A stretch of DNA of 64,000 bases from Lachnoclostridium phytofermentans (GTDB lineage: Bacteria; Bacillota; Clostridia; Lachnospirales; Lachnospiraceae): assembly GCF_000733755.1 (NCBI RefSeq), contig NZ_JPOF01000007.1, positions 372,001-436,000 on the forward strand. The letters run 5' to 3'. Positions 35,138 to 44,881 of the stretch are shown one piece after another. Made by a program: the position numbers and the translations under genes. A model generated the notes under the pieces. That model saw nothing but the letters and a program-made list of their open reading frames with translations. It ran no database searches and was not told the origin of the DNA. Each line of letters starts with the position of its first letter. The stretch's first letter is position 1.

Positions 35138-35261
35138 ATTATAGGTGTAGCCTTTCATGAGTACTTATGTTTTCGATAATATTATAGTCTTTTACATAAA
35201 AAGGAGCAGTTTAGATAACCGAATATTACAATTTTGTATTCTCTTAAAGGAGCTATCACAT

Positions 35262-36188
35262 ATGATTGACGAAGCTTTACTATACTATAATTTTCTCAAT
35301 CCGAAATACACGTTTATAAGACATAATGAAAATATGACCTATCAAGTGATAGATGGTAATAATAAGTTTTTATTAAGAATACATAAAGCAGCGGCAGGCT
35401 TGAATTTTTCCTTTCAGTGCGGTGAAACACCAAGAGAAGTTTTTATTCATAGTGAAATCGAGCTTTTAATGAAGATGCTCTCTGATACTAATATTAGAGT
35501 TCAGCAACCGATAACAAATAAATTAGGTGAGTATGTCACGAAACTTCGTTCAGGACATTATGTTACAGCACTTTCCTGGTTTGATGGTGAAGATTTGAGG
35601 AATGCAACAATAACCAGTGAAATTGTTCATAATATTGGTAAGTTAATTGGCAGTCTTCATAATCTGATGTCTAGGTTGCCATATTTTCATCGATATAGCT
35701 ATGATGAAGATATGATTGGTCGAGTACTAAATGAAATAAAAAAAGCCTTTGAGCTTCAACATATAGAAGAAAAACATTATGAATGTATTCGGAATTTTCT
35801 ACTAGGTTTTTCTAAACTAATCCGTAAAGAAAAGAAGAATTTTATTCTAGTTCATGCGGATTTAAGCAAATCAAATCTTATAAACAATGGGAATGAGATT
35901 ATACCGATTGATTTTTCTTTATCTGGTTATGCTCTTCCAGAAATGGATTTAGCAGAGATGAGCTGTAGCTTAAATGATAAAACACTAACATCGTCTTTGT
36001 TAGACGGTTATCGCCACGTTAGTGAGTATTCTCTGAATGAATTTTATGTAGATGTATATTTTGCTTTTTCTATAGTTTTATATATTGCGTACCACCATGA
36101 AAACTTTGTTGGAGATGAAAAATCTCAAAATTCATTAGACCGATGGACGACTACGATTATAGAACCCATAGTAGCAAAAATGGAGTAA
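35262..36188 (+). CDS. Aminoglycoside-phosphotransferase-fold small-molecule kinase
   Basis: A 308-residue protein starting MIDEALLYYNFL. The ATG at 35262 has AAGGAG nine bases upstream, while longer frames do not. Motifs of the APH/choline-kinase fold: FLLRIHKA (the nucleotide Lys would be replaced by RIHK), the catalytic loop LVHADLSKSNLI (HxDxxxxN) near residue 195 and the metal Asp in IPIDFSLSGY. The family includes antibiotic, homoserine, choline and fructosamine kinases; the substrate here is unknown. It stands alone and is followed by a possible weak terminator. Confidence 0.75.
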   Translation: MIDEALLYYNFLNPKYTFIRHNENMTYQVIDGNNKFLLRIHKAAAGLNFSFQCGETPREVFIHSEIELLMKMLSDTNIRVQQPITNKLGEYVTKLRSGHYVTALSWFDGEDLRNATITSEIVHNIGKLIGSLHNLMSRLPYFHRYSYDEDMIGRVLNEIKKAFELQHIEEKHYECIRNFLLGFSKLIRKEKKNFILVHADLSKSNLINNGNEIIPIDFSLSGYALPEMDLAEMSCSLNDKTLTSSLLDGYRHVSEYSLNEFYVDVYFAFSIVLYIAYHHENFVGDEKSQNSLDRWTTTIIEPIVAKME

Positions 36189-36204
36189 ATATTGGAAAGA
36201 AATA

Positions 36205-36269
36205 AAAGGCACTATGTAGAAACTTCCTTCTATCAAGTAGATAGAGAGTGAGCCCTACCTGGTGCCTTT
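36205..36269 (+). terminator. Possible terminator with long loop
   Basis: AAAGGCAC (36205-36212) pairs with GTGCCTTT (36262-36269); inside, TCTATC pairs with GATAGA. Only a short T-run is present. Confidence 0.4.
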
Positions 36270-36371
36270 ATTCATCCTTGTTCCATGCTTGTCCCTTTCC
36301 AGAATATTTGTTCTTATCATTTTCTGTTTCTTTATGTTATGATACAATAGAAACTAAGAGGAGGTGTCGGT

Positions 36372-37505
36372 ATGAAATTTATGCATTTATCAGACCTGCA
36401 TATTGGAAAAAGAGTAAATGAGTTTTCCATGATAGAAGACCAGATATATATCTTACAAAAGATTTTAGAGCTTGCAGATAAAGAAAAACCAGATGCAATC
36501 TTGATTGCTGGTGATGTGTACGATAAGAATCTGCCGACGATTGATGGCGTTAATCTATTGGATGATTTTTTATCGGGCTTACATGAGCGAAAGATTCCAG
36601 TGTTTATGATTAGTGGAAATCATGATTCTGCGGATCGACTTAATTTCGCAAGTCGGATATTAAGAAATAATGATGTTTATATAGCAGGAACTTATCAGGG
36701 GGAGATAGCAAGATTTACATTAAAAGATGGACAGGGTCCGGTAAATATTTATCTGTTACCCTTTGTTAAACCTGCCATTGCTTCGGTGTATCACGAGGGA
36801 GTTGAATCCTATCATGATGCAGTGAAAGCGATTCTGTCAGCAGCGAATGTAAATAAAGCAGAAAGAAATATTCTAGTGGCGCATCAATTTGTGACTGCTG
36901 GAGATATTTCGCCAGAATGTTGTGATTCTGAAAATATATCAGTTGGTGGGCTTGATAATGTAGATGTCAGTGTTTTCGATGATTTTGATTATGTCGCACT
37001 GGGACATCTTCATGGTCCACAGCGAATTGGTAGAGATACGGTTCGATATGCGGGTTCCCCACTAAAATACTCTTTTTCTGAGACAAATCAGAAAAAGTCC
37101 GTAACGATGGTAACGATTAATAACAAGGAGGAGATTATACAGGAGTATATCCCATTAATTCCTTTAAGAGATATGCGTCAGTTAAAAGGACCAATTGATG
37201 AGTTATTGAATCCTAAGAATTATAAAAATGGAAATACGATGGACTATATTCATGCTACTTTAACGGATGAAGAGGAAATCTATGATGCTATCGGACGGAT
37301 TCGAAGCATTTACCCAAATGTAATGCGCATTGATTTTGATAACAGTAAGACGAAGCCAAATGAAACAGCGAAACTAGCGGCTGAAGATATCATAAGAAAA
37401 GACCCCTTGTGGCTATTTGAAGAGTTTTTTAAGAACCAGAATAATGTTCCTATGTCCGATGAGCAACATGAGATTATGAAAAAACTACTTATGGAGCAGG
37501 AGTAA
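36372..37505 (+). CDS. sbcD: DNA double-strand-break nuclease subunit SbcD
   Basis: A 377-residue Mre11-type metallophosphoesterase. The metal-binding motifs are in order: SDLHIG near residue 7, AGDVYD near 47, SGNHD near 83, AHQF near 170 and ALGHLHGPQ near 210. With SbcC it forms the nuclease that opens hairpins and trims broken DNA ends. AGGAGG lies before the ATG. The sbcC gene starts 90 bases later on the same strand with no terminator between, so the pair forms one operon. Confidence 0.95.
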   Translation: MKFMHLSDLHIGKRVNEFSMIEDQIYILQKILELADKEKPDAILIAGDVYDKNLPTIDGVNLLDDFLSGLHERKIPVFMISGNHDSADRLNFASRILRNNDVYIAGTYQGEIARFTLKDGQGPVNIYLLPFVKPAIASVYHEGVESYHDAVKAILSAANVNKAERNILVAHQFVTAGDISPECCDSENISVGGLDNVDVSVFDDFDYVALGHLHGPQRIGRDTVRYAGSPLKYSFSETNQKKSVTMVTINNKEEIIQEYIPLIPLRDMRQLKGPIDELLNPKNYKNGNTMDYIHATLTDEEEIYDAIGRIRSIYPNVMRIDFDNSKTKPNETAKLAAEDIIRKDPLWLFEEFFKNQNNVPMSDEQHEIMKKLLMEQE

Positions 37506-37595
37506 TTATTATGACAATGTGTGTTTGAGCATAGATATCATGTAAATAAGAAGTGCTAAACGTAAGAGTAGAGTTTAGGAAAGGAGGGGGAACTT

Positions 37596-40500
37596 ATGAA
37601 ACCGCTTAAGCTAGTAATTAGTGGTTTTGGACCATTTAAAGGTGAAGTTACAGTACCATTCGATAAAATCGGGGAGTCAGGGATATTTTTAATTAGCGGT
37701 GATACTGGAGCTGGTAAAACAACAATTTTTGATGCAATTGCATTTGCGTTATATGGCAGTGCGAGTGGAGAAAATCGAACCACTGATTCGATGCGTAGTG
37801 ATTATGCAACAAGCGATGATAGAACCTATGTAAAGCTTGTATTTTCACATAAAGGTAGACAATATGAGGTAGAGAGAAATCCATTATACCAAAGAGCCAA
37901 AAAGCGTGGAGATGGATTTACGGAAGAAAAGCCAAATGCAACACTTACCAAATGGGATGGTACCGTAATCGCAGGATACCAACCGGTAACGAATGAGATT
38001 ATAGAGATTTTGACCGTTGATTATAAACAGTTTAAGCAGATTGCTATGATTGCACAAGGCGAGTTTATGAAACTTCTTACTGCAAGCAGTGAGGAACGAG
38101 GAGTTATCTTTCGTAAAGTATTCCAAACAGGCCATTATGAAGCAATGCAAAAAAAGTTAAAATCCATGGCTTCTGAGTTAAAGGGAGAATGTGATCAGCT
38201 AGAGCGAAGTATGGTACAGTATCTTTCAGGAATTATTCTTCCGAAGGAAAATGAAGTGTTAGAAGAGTGGAAGCGTAAACCAGATATTCATAAAATAGAT
38301 GCTTTATTAGAGCTATTAAAGCTAGGATTAGAAGAAGATAAAGCGACATATGAAACACTGGAAGAAGAGAATAAGAAGTTAGAAAAGAGCCTCGTTGAGC
38401 TGACTACAAAGATTACTTTAGTAGAAGAACAAGAGAAGAAGAAACAGGAATTAGAGCAAAGAAGGCTAATCTTAGAGCAATTAAGCAAACAGTCGGACGA
38501 GATAAAGTCAAAGCAGATAGAGTTACAAAATGCAAAGAAAGCTTTATATCAAGTAAAACCTGTTGCAGATGTTTATCATAGAAGCAAAACAGAAATAGAA
38601 AATTTATCAAAAGAGATATTAGAGCAGAAAAAACGCTTTGCCATTCTTGAGGTAGATGTAAAGAAAAAGCAGGAAGAATATCAAGAACATGAGAAAGACA
38701 AAGCATATCTAGAAGAACTAGCAGTTGCTATTAATCAGTGTAAGGAAGAACTTGTTCAGTATGAGAATCTAAGGCAGCTAGAGATAAAGATTCAAAGTAA
38801 TCTTAAGAAGCAAGAAGAAATTGTTGTGAATGAGAATGGTCTAACTGAAAAGAGTAAGATTCTAAAGACCGAGATTAGTGAACTTACCAAAGAGCTACAA
38901 GGATATCTTCCTATCGATCAAGAGATTTCTGAATGTATTCAACTTGGGAAAGAGTTAAAGGTAAGAATCACAAAGCTTAAGAGTCTTTTCGAAGAAATGA
39001 ATCGAATTGAAGTAGAGTCTGGTAATCTTGAAGCCTTACAAAAGGAATATTTTAAGAAAGAGAACTCGTATCAAACTGCGAATAAAGAGTACCAAGTCTT
39101 AGAATTAGCATATTTTCGTGAGCAGGCAGGTTTGCTTGCGATGAATTTAAAGGAAGAAGAACCTTGTCCTGTTTGTGGCTCGACGAATCATCCAAAGAAA
39201 GCAGAATGTAGTAAAGAAGCACCTACCGAAGCCATGTTAAATCAAGCAAAGGCAAAATTTGAGCGTGAAACAGCAGCTCTTAACCAGCAGAGCCTTTCTG
39301 TAAGTAATCAAAAAACAAAGATTTCCATGATGTGGGACAATTTAAGTTTGGTATGTGAAGAAATCTTTGAAGAATCGATTGCATCAGAAAAAATTAAAGA
39401 TCGTATTACAGAAGAGCTAGCTCGTAGTGAGGAAGTATTCCTTCAAAAAAATGAGGAATATAAAGTGCTTAAGAAAAATCAAGAAAGAAGAGACTGCTGT
39501 AATAAACGTGTGACAGAAATCACGGATTCACTAGAAGAGATAGCACAGAGAATTCAGTCACTTAATAAAGATAAGATAGCAATTGCAACTGTTCTTGGTC
39601 AGATGGAAGGAAGTAAAGAACAGATTCTTGCGCGAAGAAAGTATGCTACGAAGGAGGAATGTGAAAACAAGCATAACTCACTTCTTGAAGAGAGTAAACA
39701 AATTCGTAGTTATCTGGAACGACTAGAGAGAGAATTCCGAGAACTACGTTCCCTGTGGTCAGCATTAAAGGCTGTTATTGAGGAAAACGAAATAAAAGAA
39801 GCGAAACGAAAGACTTCGTTAGAGGAAGAAGAAAAGGCTTACCAAAACAAGTTAATAGAAAATTTCTCTGGATCTGAAGAAAGTTATCTATCCTGCCTTT
39901 GGCCAGAAGATAAAATCGAGCAGACACAAAAAAATATAGAAGATTACGAGAAACAGGTATCAGAACAACAATTAATGATTGAAAAGTTGGTTATAGAAAT
40001 CAAGGATATTGATTCCGTGGATTTACCAACTCTTCATGAAAATCGTAACATGATTATCTCTCAGAAGTCCGAATGTGAACGGCAGAAAGAAGAAGTGAAT
40101 CGAAGAGTTCGTAATAACGAACAGATTTATCAAGATGCCAAAAAGCAACTGGAAGCTAAGGGAGAGATACAGAGAAAATATCTTAGTATCAATGAACTAT
40201 CAAAAACAGCAAACGGTGAGCTAGCAGGAAAAGTTAAAATAGCGTTTGAACAGTATGTACAAGCTTTCTATTTTGACTCTGTCATTGAAGAAGCAAATAA
40301 GCGTCTTCGTAAGATGACATTTAGCCAGTATACCTTGCACCGTGTAGATAGTGTGAATTTAAGAAGTCAAGGTGGGCTAGAAATCTTTGTTATGGATCAT
40401 TATACTGGAAAGAAGAGGTCCGTAAAGTCTCTTTCTGGAGGAGAGTCCTTTAAAGCAGCGTTGGCACTTGCTCTTGGGCTATCTGATGTAATTCAAAGTT

Positions 40501-40712
40501 TTGCGGGTGGTATTGAACTTGATTCGATGTTTATTGATGAAGGATTTGGCTCCTTGGATTCTGAATCTCTAGAACAAGCGATTGAAACTTTAATTTCCTT
40601 AACTTCTGGTAACCGTTTGGTGGGTATCATCTCGCACGTAACAGAACTAAAAGAGAGAATTGATAAGAAGATACTGATTCATAAAACAATGGAAGGAAGC
40701 TATATTAAGTAG
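37596..40712 (+). CDS. sbcC: DNA double-strand-break repair ATPase SbcC
   Basis: A 1038-residue Rad50-type SMC ATPase. The N-terminal half-ATPase has Walker A SGDTGAGKTT near residue 35. Two long coiled coils flank the zinc hook EEPCPVCGSTNHP near residue 525. The C-terminal half has the signature KSLSGGESFKAALALALG near 945 and Walker B MFIDEGFGSLD near 978. It bridges DNA ends and drives the SbcD nuclease. AAAGGAGG precedes the start. The length is normal for the family and no frame damage is seen. Confidence 0.96.
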   Translation: MKPLKLVISGFGPFKGEVTVPFDKIGESGIFLISGDTGAGKTTIFDAIAFALYGSASGENRTTDSMRSDYATSDDRTYVKLVFSHKGRQYEVERNPLYQRAKKRGDGFTEEKPNATLTKWDGTVIAGYQPVTNEIIEILTVDYKQFKQIAMIAQGEFMKLLTASSEERGVIFRKVFQTGHYEAMQKKLKSMASELKGECDQLERSMVQYLSGIILPKENEVLEEWKRKPDIHKIDALLELLKLGLEEDKATYETLEEENKKLEKSLVELTTKITLVEEQEKKKQELEQRRLILEQLSKQSDEIKSKQIELQNAKKALYQVKPVADVYHRSKTEIENLSKEILEQKKRFAILEVDVKKKQEEYQEHEKDKAYLEELAVAINQCKEELVQYENLRQLEIKIQSNLKKQEEIVVNENGLTEKSKILKTEISELTKELQGYLPIDQEISECIQLGKELKVRITKLKSLFEEMNRIEVESGNLEALQKEYFKKENSYQTANKEYQVLELAYFREQAGLLAMNLKEEEPCPVCGSTNHPKKAECSKEAPTEAMLNQAKAKFERETAALNQQSLSVSNQKTKISMMWDNLSLVCEEIFEESIASEKIKDRITEELARSEEVFLQKNEEYKVLKKNQERRDCCNKRVTEITDSLEEIAQRIQSLNKDKIAIATVLGQMEGSKEQILARRKYATKEECENKHNSLLEESKQIRSYLERLEREFRELRSLWSALKAVIEENEIKEAKRKTSLEEEEKAYQNKLIENFSGSEESYLSCLWPEDKIEQTQKNIEDYEKQVSEQQLMIEKLVIEIKDIDSVDLPTLHENRNMIISQKSECERQKEEVNRRVRNNEQIYQDAKKQLEAKGEIQRKYLSINELSKTANGELAGKVKIAFEQYVQAFYFDSVIEEANKRLRKMTFSQYTLHRVDSVNLRSQGGLEIFVMDHYTGKKRSVKSLSGGESFKAALALALGLSDVIQSFAGGIELDSMFIDEGFGSLDSESLEQAIETLISLTSGNRLVGIISHVTELKERIDKKILIHKTMEGSYIK

Positions 40713-40780
40713 TAAAACCAATATAAAGTAGTAAAACAAATAAAAGTATTCTATTATTATTGTTGAATGACAGTTACATT

Positions 40781-40808
40781 CGGACAGACGATAGTCTGTC
40801 CGTTTCTT
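40781..40808 (+). terminator. Terminator of sbcDC
   Basis: CGGACAGAC (40781-40789) pairs perfectly with GTCTGTCCG (40794-40802) over a GATA loop, then TTTCTT. Confidence 0.85.
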
Positions 40809-40832
40809 ATGGAATCTGGTATGCCATGTATA

Positions 40833-40878
40833 GGTTATGAATAAGTATCGTAAGCGATTGTGAATATCCGCTTTGATT
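40833..40878. repeat. Dispersed palindromic repeat, copy 2
   Basis: GTATCGTAAGCGATTGTGAA followed by TATCCGCTTTGATT aligns with copies at 24939-24984 and 50161-50193, here with one stem base missing. The preceding GGTTATGAATAA is shared with copy 1. Confidence 0.65.
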
Positions 40879-40886
40879 CAGATCTA

Positions 40887-41690
40887 TTATGTCTTTTCTA
40901 TCAGTCTAAAAAGCCATTCTCTCTCTTGTCTTGAATTGTCATTATCACACATTATATTATCATATAATCTTCTGGATGCAACAATTGGTAGACACATTAA
41001 GATATGTTCTTGCGTAATACCAGACAAATTACAATAGTACGATAAATAGTCCTTTGCAAAATTAGCAAAGATTTCGGATACGAATGCTCCTAGTAAAAGC
41101 TTAATAATAGGTGAGTTTAAAGTCATGTAGCTCCAAGCAACATCTAATATCGGATTTCCTGAACAGGCTCCATTCCAATCAATAACAATATATTTGTTAT
41201 CTTCTCCAATGATATTTAGTGGTTGATAATCACCGTGGCATAGTTTATTATCACTAGGAATATTATCCAACAGGTTAATTAAAGGGGCAGCCTTATTGCC
41301 TAATATACTTTTTAATTCTAGGATTCGTCTTTTTAGGAAATCATATTGCGATGGTAGTTCATCCAATGATTTGTTGTGTATATCATAATGCATTTGTGCA
41401 AATTTATATGCTAATTCTGTTTCATAAATTCCTGCTAGAAGTGGTTCTGCCATAATCTTTCCACAGATACGTTCATATATTAGTGCCCTTTTACCATAAT
41501 AATCAATGGAACCCATATATTTTGGTATATTGAGTAAAAATCTGTTTAATAACTGTCCAATATGCATCTCATTATCGATTACATTATCTTCGATATGTGG
41601 CTTATATATTTTAATGACCTCGGTATCTCCCCATTCGTATACATTGGATGTACCACCACTTCCTACTTGTTTTCCTAGTATTTTCTCCAT
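40887..41690 (-). CDS. Aminoglycoside-phosphotransferase-fold kinase
   Basis: A 267-residue protein with a kinase-like N lobe (LGKQVGSGGTSNVYEWGD, EVIKIYKP with the nucleotide Lys). The catalytic loop is LCHGDYQPLNII near residue 155 and the metal site VIDWNGACSGNP near 170. This is the APH family, with all catalytic residues present, unlike the altered Lys motif of the 35262 protein. Substrate unknown; it may inactivate an aminoglycoside-like compound or be metabolic. AGAGG lies upstream of the ATG. The 438-base gap before it on the minus strand holds two GAAACACACT repeats and the terminator of the dipicolinate operon. Confidence 0.8.
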   Translation of the reverse strand: MEKILGKQVGSGGTSNVYEWGDTEVIKIYKPHIEDNVIDNEMHIGQLLNRFLLNIPKYMGSIDYYGKRALIYERICGKIMAEPLLAGIYETELAYKFAQMHYDIHNKSLDELPSQYDFLKRRILELKSILGNKAAPLINLLDNIPSDNKLCHGDYQPLNIIGEDNKYIVIDWNGACSGNPILDVAWSYMTLNSPIIKLLLGAFVSEIFANFAKDYLSYYCNLSGITQEHILMCLPIVASRRLYDNIMCDNDNSRQEREWLFRLIEKT

Positions 41691-41976
41691 AAAATACCTC
41701 TATTAGATATTATTTTAGTAGATATATTATTTATTTTCTTGCATATTAAACAAATTGAAATATTAACACACTGATATACGAAACACACTGAAAAATGAAA
41801 CACACTAAAATATTACTCGCATGGAAATATTATACATAAAATATGAGTGAAATACAATATACTATCCTTCTAAGAGATACAACTAGTATAGATTTCAGTA
41901 GCCACATTGGACGATAATGTATATGTAAATAAGAATTAAAAAAAACCAGTCATTGAAACAGAAATTACAAAAAATA

Positions 41977-42034
41977 AGAGAACACTTAAAACCTAGAAAC
42001 ATTGATGCTTCCTTTAAGGTTTCATGTGTTCTCT
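41977..42034 (-). terminator. Terminator of the dipicolinate synthase operon
   Basis: On the minus strand AGAGAACAC pairs with GTGTTCTCT, with an inner AAACCT/AGGTTT stem, followed by TTATTTTTTG. Arms at 41977-41985 and 42026-42034. Confidence 0.75.
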
Positions 42035-42128
42035 ATATTTATGGAAGTTACTATTTTAAATATAAAGCTGAATGCGCTAGGTTTATTACGTAGGATACAA
42101 CATTTATTTTCCTTTTTAACCATCTAAA

Positions 42129-42716
42129 TTAAGCAGGATTCTCAATAATAGGCTGCATTTGCTTCCCATCCAGTGCTAATTCAAGGGTTGGAATAATATA
42201 TGAGGTATTGGAAATCATGGAGTTTGGTTTTTTATTAAAGTCATCTTGACCAAATGGCACAAAGTATACATTTTTACAATTTAACATAGAGCCAACATTT
42301 TTAAAATTAATACCGAGTGCATCATTGGTAGCTAAGGAGATAGCGAGTGGTTTCTGATTCCGCAAATGACCTTTCGCAGCCATTAGGACAGGCGTGTCGG
42401 TGATTCCATTGCATAATTTTGCTAAAGTATTTCCCGTACATGGGGCAATGATTATAATGTCGACCATCCCCTTTGGACCCAAAGGTTCTGCTTCATTGAT
42501 GGTTAATACTGGTTTATTTCCAGTGATAGTTGTAATCTGCTCTATAAAATCAGCTGCTTTTCCAAAACGGCTGTCGATGGTTTGAGCATGAAAGGAAAAG
42601 ATAGGTATAACATTTGCTTGTTCGTTTACTAAGTTTTGAATTTGTTGTATTACTTTTTCGAAGGTACAAAATGAGCCGGTTAGTGCTACACCAACATTCT
42701 TACCTGATAATTTCAT
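42129..42716 (-). CDS. dpaB: Dipicolinate synthase subunit B
   Basis: A 195-residue flavoprotein-fold subunit (also called SpoVFB). Start MKLSGKNVGVALTGSFCTFE gives the FMN-type Rossmann loop; NEAEPLGPKGMVDIIIIAPC and GNTLAKLCNGITDTPVLMAA are the conserved nucleotide-binding and active-site blocks. With subunit A it oxidises dihydrodipicolinate to dipicolinic acid in the mother cell; the product is pumped into the forespore and stabilises the core. The gene lies 22 bases after subunit A in one operon that ends in a dedicated terminator. Confidence 0.92.
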   Translation of the reverse strand: MKLSGKNVGVALTGSFCTFEKVIQQIQNLVNEQANVIPIFSFHAQTIDSRFGKAADFIEQITTITGNKPVLTINEAEPLGPKGMVDIIIIAPCTGNTLAKLCNGITDTPVLMAAKGHLRNQKPLAISLATNDALGINFKNVGSMLNCKNVYFVPFGQDDFNKKPNSMISNTSYIIPTLELALDGKQMQPIIENPA

Positions 42717-42738
42717 TGTTTCACATTCCTTCTAAATC

Positions 42739-43617
42739 TTACGAGGAGGCACTTCTGCTAATACAATCTAGTAAAGCTGTCACTAAGATCGAAGCCGATG
42801 TTTTTGGAGAATAGATTCCAGGGAGTCCAAGGCATAGTGAGGCGTTGATTCCCAATTGGTCGCAATAATCAAAATTTACACCGCCTGGTTTTGAGGATAT
42901 ATCGATGATCACCGCATCTTTCCGTACATAGCTTATCAGTGCAGAATCTAGCACCATTGCTGGTATGGTATTAAAGATAAATGGAAAACGATGCAGATGT
43001 TTGCTAAGCTCGGAAAGTGGAATATTCTCATAACCATAGGCATCCGCATAAGATAACGCTTCTTCATTGCGTGCACCAATGCTAACTTTCGCACCAATAC
43101 CTTTTAATTTGTCTGCTAGAATTTTAGCGCAACGACCAAAGCCTAAGACAAGGCACTCATTTTTGTGTAGGTTGATAGGACTGCGTACGATGGCTTCTGC
43201 TAAAGTCCCTTCCGCAGTTGCAATAGCGTTTGCGATGCTTACAGATTCTATTTCCATAAAGTCATAGTGGCGAATATTTTTTTTCATGCAAAACTCAGAC
43301 ATGAAGTTAGGGAAACAACCACCGAAGAGAGTATGCCCCTCCGTCAAATTTTCCTTAAGGTTATTAAGGGTCAAATCAGGAATCTCATGTACTGAGAAGA
43401 TAGTAACCTGATTTTTGGAGACAGGTATAGGACATATCACGATATTGCCAAAAGATAGTGCTTCTTTTAATGTGGTCGCTTCATATATGGTGTCGCCTAA
43501 TTCTCCACGGTCCAGACCATAGACCGCCACAGGAAAACCGGCTTCCATAAGTTGTTTTATCATATAATACTGTCTTAAATCTCCGCCTAGAAAGACAATT
43601 TTACTTAGCTGTGACAT
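42739..43617 (-). CDS. dpaA: Dipicolinate synthase subunit A
   Basis: A 292-residue protein (SpoVFA) starting MSQLSKIVFLGGDLRQ. The ATG at 43617 has AAGGAGG seven bases upstream. An N-terminal FLGGDLRQYYMIKQL motif is followed by a Rossmann NAD(P) domain, CLVLGFGRCAKILADKLKG near residue 150, and NTIPAMVLD. It catalyses the last step of dipicolinate synthesis with subunit B, from the lysine-pathway intermediate. A sigma-K-like promoter sits just upstream, in line with mother-cell expression during late sporulation. Confidence 0.92.
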   Translation of the reverse strand: MSQLSKIVFLGGDLRQYYMIKQLMEAGFPVAVYGLDRGELGDTIYEATTLKEALSFGNIVICPIPVSKNQVTIFSVHEIPDLTLNNLKENLTEGHTLFGGCFPNFMSEFCMKKNIRHYDFMEIESVSIANAIATAEGTLAEAIVRSPINLHKNECLVLGFGRCAKILADKLKGIGAKVSIGARNEEALSYADAYGYENIPLSELSKHLHRFPFIFNTIPAMVLDSALISYVRKDAVIIDISSKPGGVNFDYCDQLGINASLCLGLPGIYSPKTSASILVTALLDCISRSASS

Positions 43618-43637
43618 AGAGCTACCTCCTTCTTCTA

Positions 43638-43664
43638 TAATATATGATTGGTCATTCAATCGGT
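43638..43664 (-). promoter_or_regulatory. Predicted sigma-K promoter of dpaAB
   Basis: On the minus strand AC at 43664-43663, then 16 bases, then CATATATTA at 43646-43638, matching AC-N16/17-CATANNNTA. The expected start site lies about 14 bases before the ATG, right at the AAGGAGG site, so the untranslated leader would be very short. Confidence 0.55.
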
Positions 43665-43755
43665 TCCTCTTTCATAAAAGCAGTTTTCTTCTGTAGACAA
43701 ATACGCTAGGATTAGGTAACATAAAGCTAAGAAGATTTGGCATACCATAAGGTAG

Positions 43756-44108
43756 TACGGGTATCATGCAGCAGGAGTAACAGGTGCAATACTTGCTACA
43801 TTATCTTTGATATTACCTAGCGTAGTCATTATCATAGTGATATCCAAGTTCATAACGAATTACAGGAAGAGTTTTATAGTTTCTAGTATCTTTTATAGGA
43901 TACGCCCAGCAGTTACAGGCTTACTTGCAATTGCAGTCTATAATTCATTAAAATTATTTTAGTAACGATACAGGGTAACACCACCATCTTTCATATTCCG
44001 GTAATAATTATATGCATTGTGATGTTTGAGTTATTACAGATAAAAAGACTTAGTAGCTTACATTCAGGAATATGGTTATTAGCGGATGCAGGAGTTGGGA
44101 TTTTATGA
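43756..44108 (+). pseudogene. Relic of a chromate transporter (ChrA-type) gene
   Basis: From 43756 the frame reads YGYHAAGVTGAILATLSLIL then PSVVIIIVISKFIT and, a little later, IFYRIRPAVTGLLAIAVYNS, before a TAG at 43960. In the next frame, from 43992, HIPVIIICIVMFELLQIKRL and SGIWLLADAGVGIL end at 44106-44108. The GYxxAGxxGAxxATLxLxLPS and RPAVxGL blocks are the ChrA consensus. A start, the N-terminal half and a single frame are missing, so the gene is dead. Upstream sequence has decayed beyond recognition. Confidence 0.7.
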
Positions 44109-44250
44109 AAGTTGTAACATCCCAACATAAAGTAATAAGGATGAAAGTTTGTGTGATTCGCTATAAGTTTTACAAAATGAAGTATTGTGCTAGTACCATT
44201 AAGGAGCAGAGTTCAGATGCGCAAAAGATTGTGCAAGAATGGAGGTTACG

Positions 44251-44880
44251 ATGAACATATTTTTGATAAGACATGGCAGACAAAACAGTCAGCTATGTAA
44301 CGTGGATGTTAATTTAGCAGTAGAAGGAAGAGAACAAGCAAAATTACTTGGTAAAAGGCTGAGTGAGTATGGAATCGACTGTCTATACTCTAGTGACTTA
44401 CTTCGGGCAAGAGAAACCGCTGAAATAGTGAAGATATATTTAGGAAATGTAGATTATCGAATTAGAACAGAACTGCGAGAGATTGATTTTGGGCGTATGA
44501 CTGGAAATAGCGATGAATATAATAATATGGCGTTTGCTGATTTTAAGAAGAAAAGGATGGAATTATCGGAAGATTTGCCATTCCCTGGTGGAGAATGTGG
44601 ACAGGATGTGGTCAATCGAGTTAGAGATGTACTTGAGGAGATGATACATTCTGGGAAACAGAGAATAGCAGTAGTTACCCATGGTGGAGTAATTCGATCC
44701 ATTGTTACAGATATTCTAGGCATGCCTCAATCAAAGAAGCTGCTTTTTGCGGTATCGCTTGAGAATACCAGTATTACGCAGCTTCAGTTTAATCGGGATT
44801 ATCAACGGTTTTATTTGGAACGCTTTAATGATTTTTCTCATCTTGAGGTAAATAATAATCTCTTACGCAGAAATTGGTAG
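44251..44880 (+). CDS. Histidine phosphatase superfamily protein
   Basis: A 209-residue protein starting MNIFLIRHGRQNSQ; the catalytic RHG is at residues 7-9. Supporting motifs are YSSDLLRARETAEIV, the acid LREIDFGRMTGNSD and VVTHGGVIRSI (second His near 150). GGAGG lies eight bases before the ATG at 44251. The family covers cobalamin-, sugar- and phosphoglycerate-phosphatases; the substrate is unknown. It follows a transporter relic and stops two bases from the end of the converging HAD gene. Confidence 0.85.
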   Translation: MNIFLIRHGRQNSQLCNVDVNLAVEGREQAKLLGKRLSEYGIDCLYSSDLLRARETAEIVKIYLGNVDYRIRTELREIDFGRMTGNSDEYNNMAFADFKKKRMELSEDLPFPGGECGQDVVNRVRDVLEEMIHSGKQRIAVVTHGGVIRSIVTDILGMPQSKKLLFAVSLENTSITQLQFNRDYQRFYLERFNDFSHLEVNNNLLRRNW

Positions 44881-44881
44881 A

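Noticed and set aside
44072-44254. A 60-codon frame ending at the start of the histidine phosphatase gene
   Set aside because: It begins out of frame inside the chromate-transporter relic, has no ribosome site, and its composition is not protein-like.
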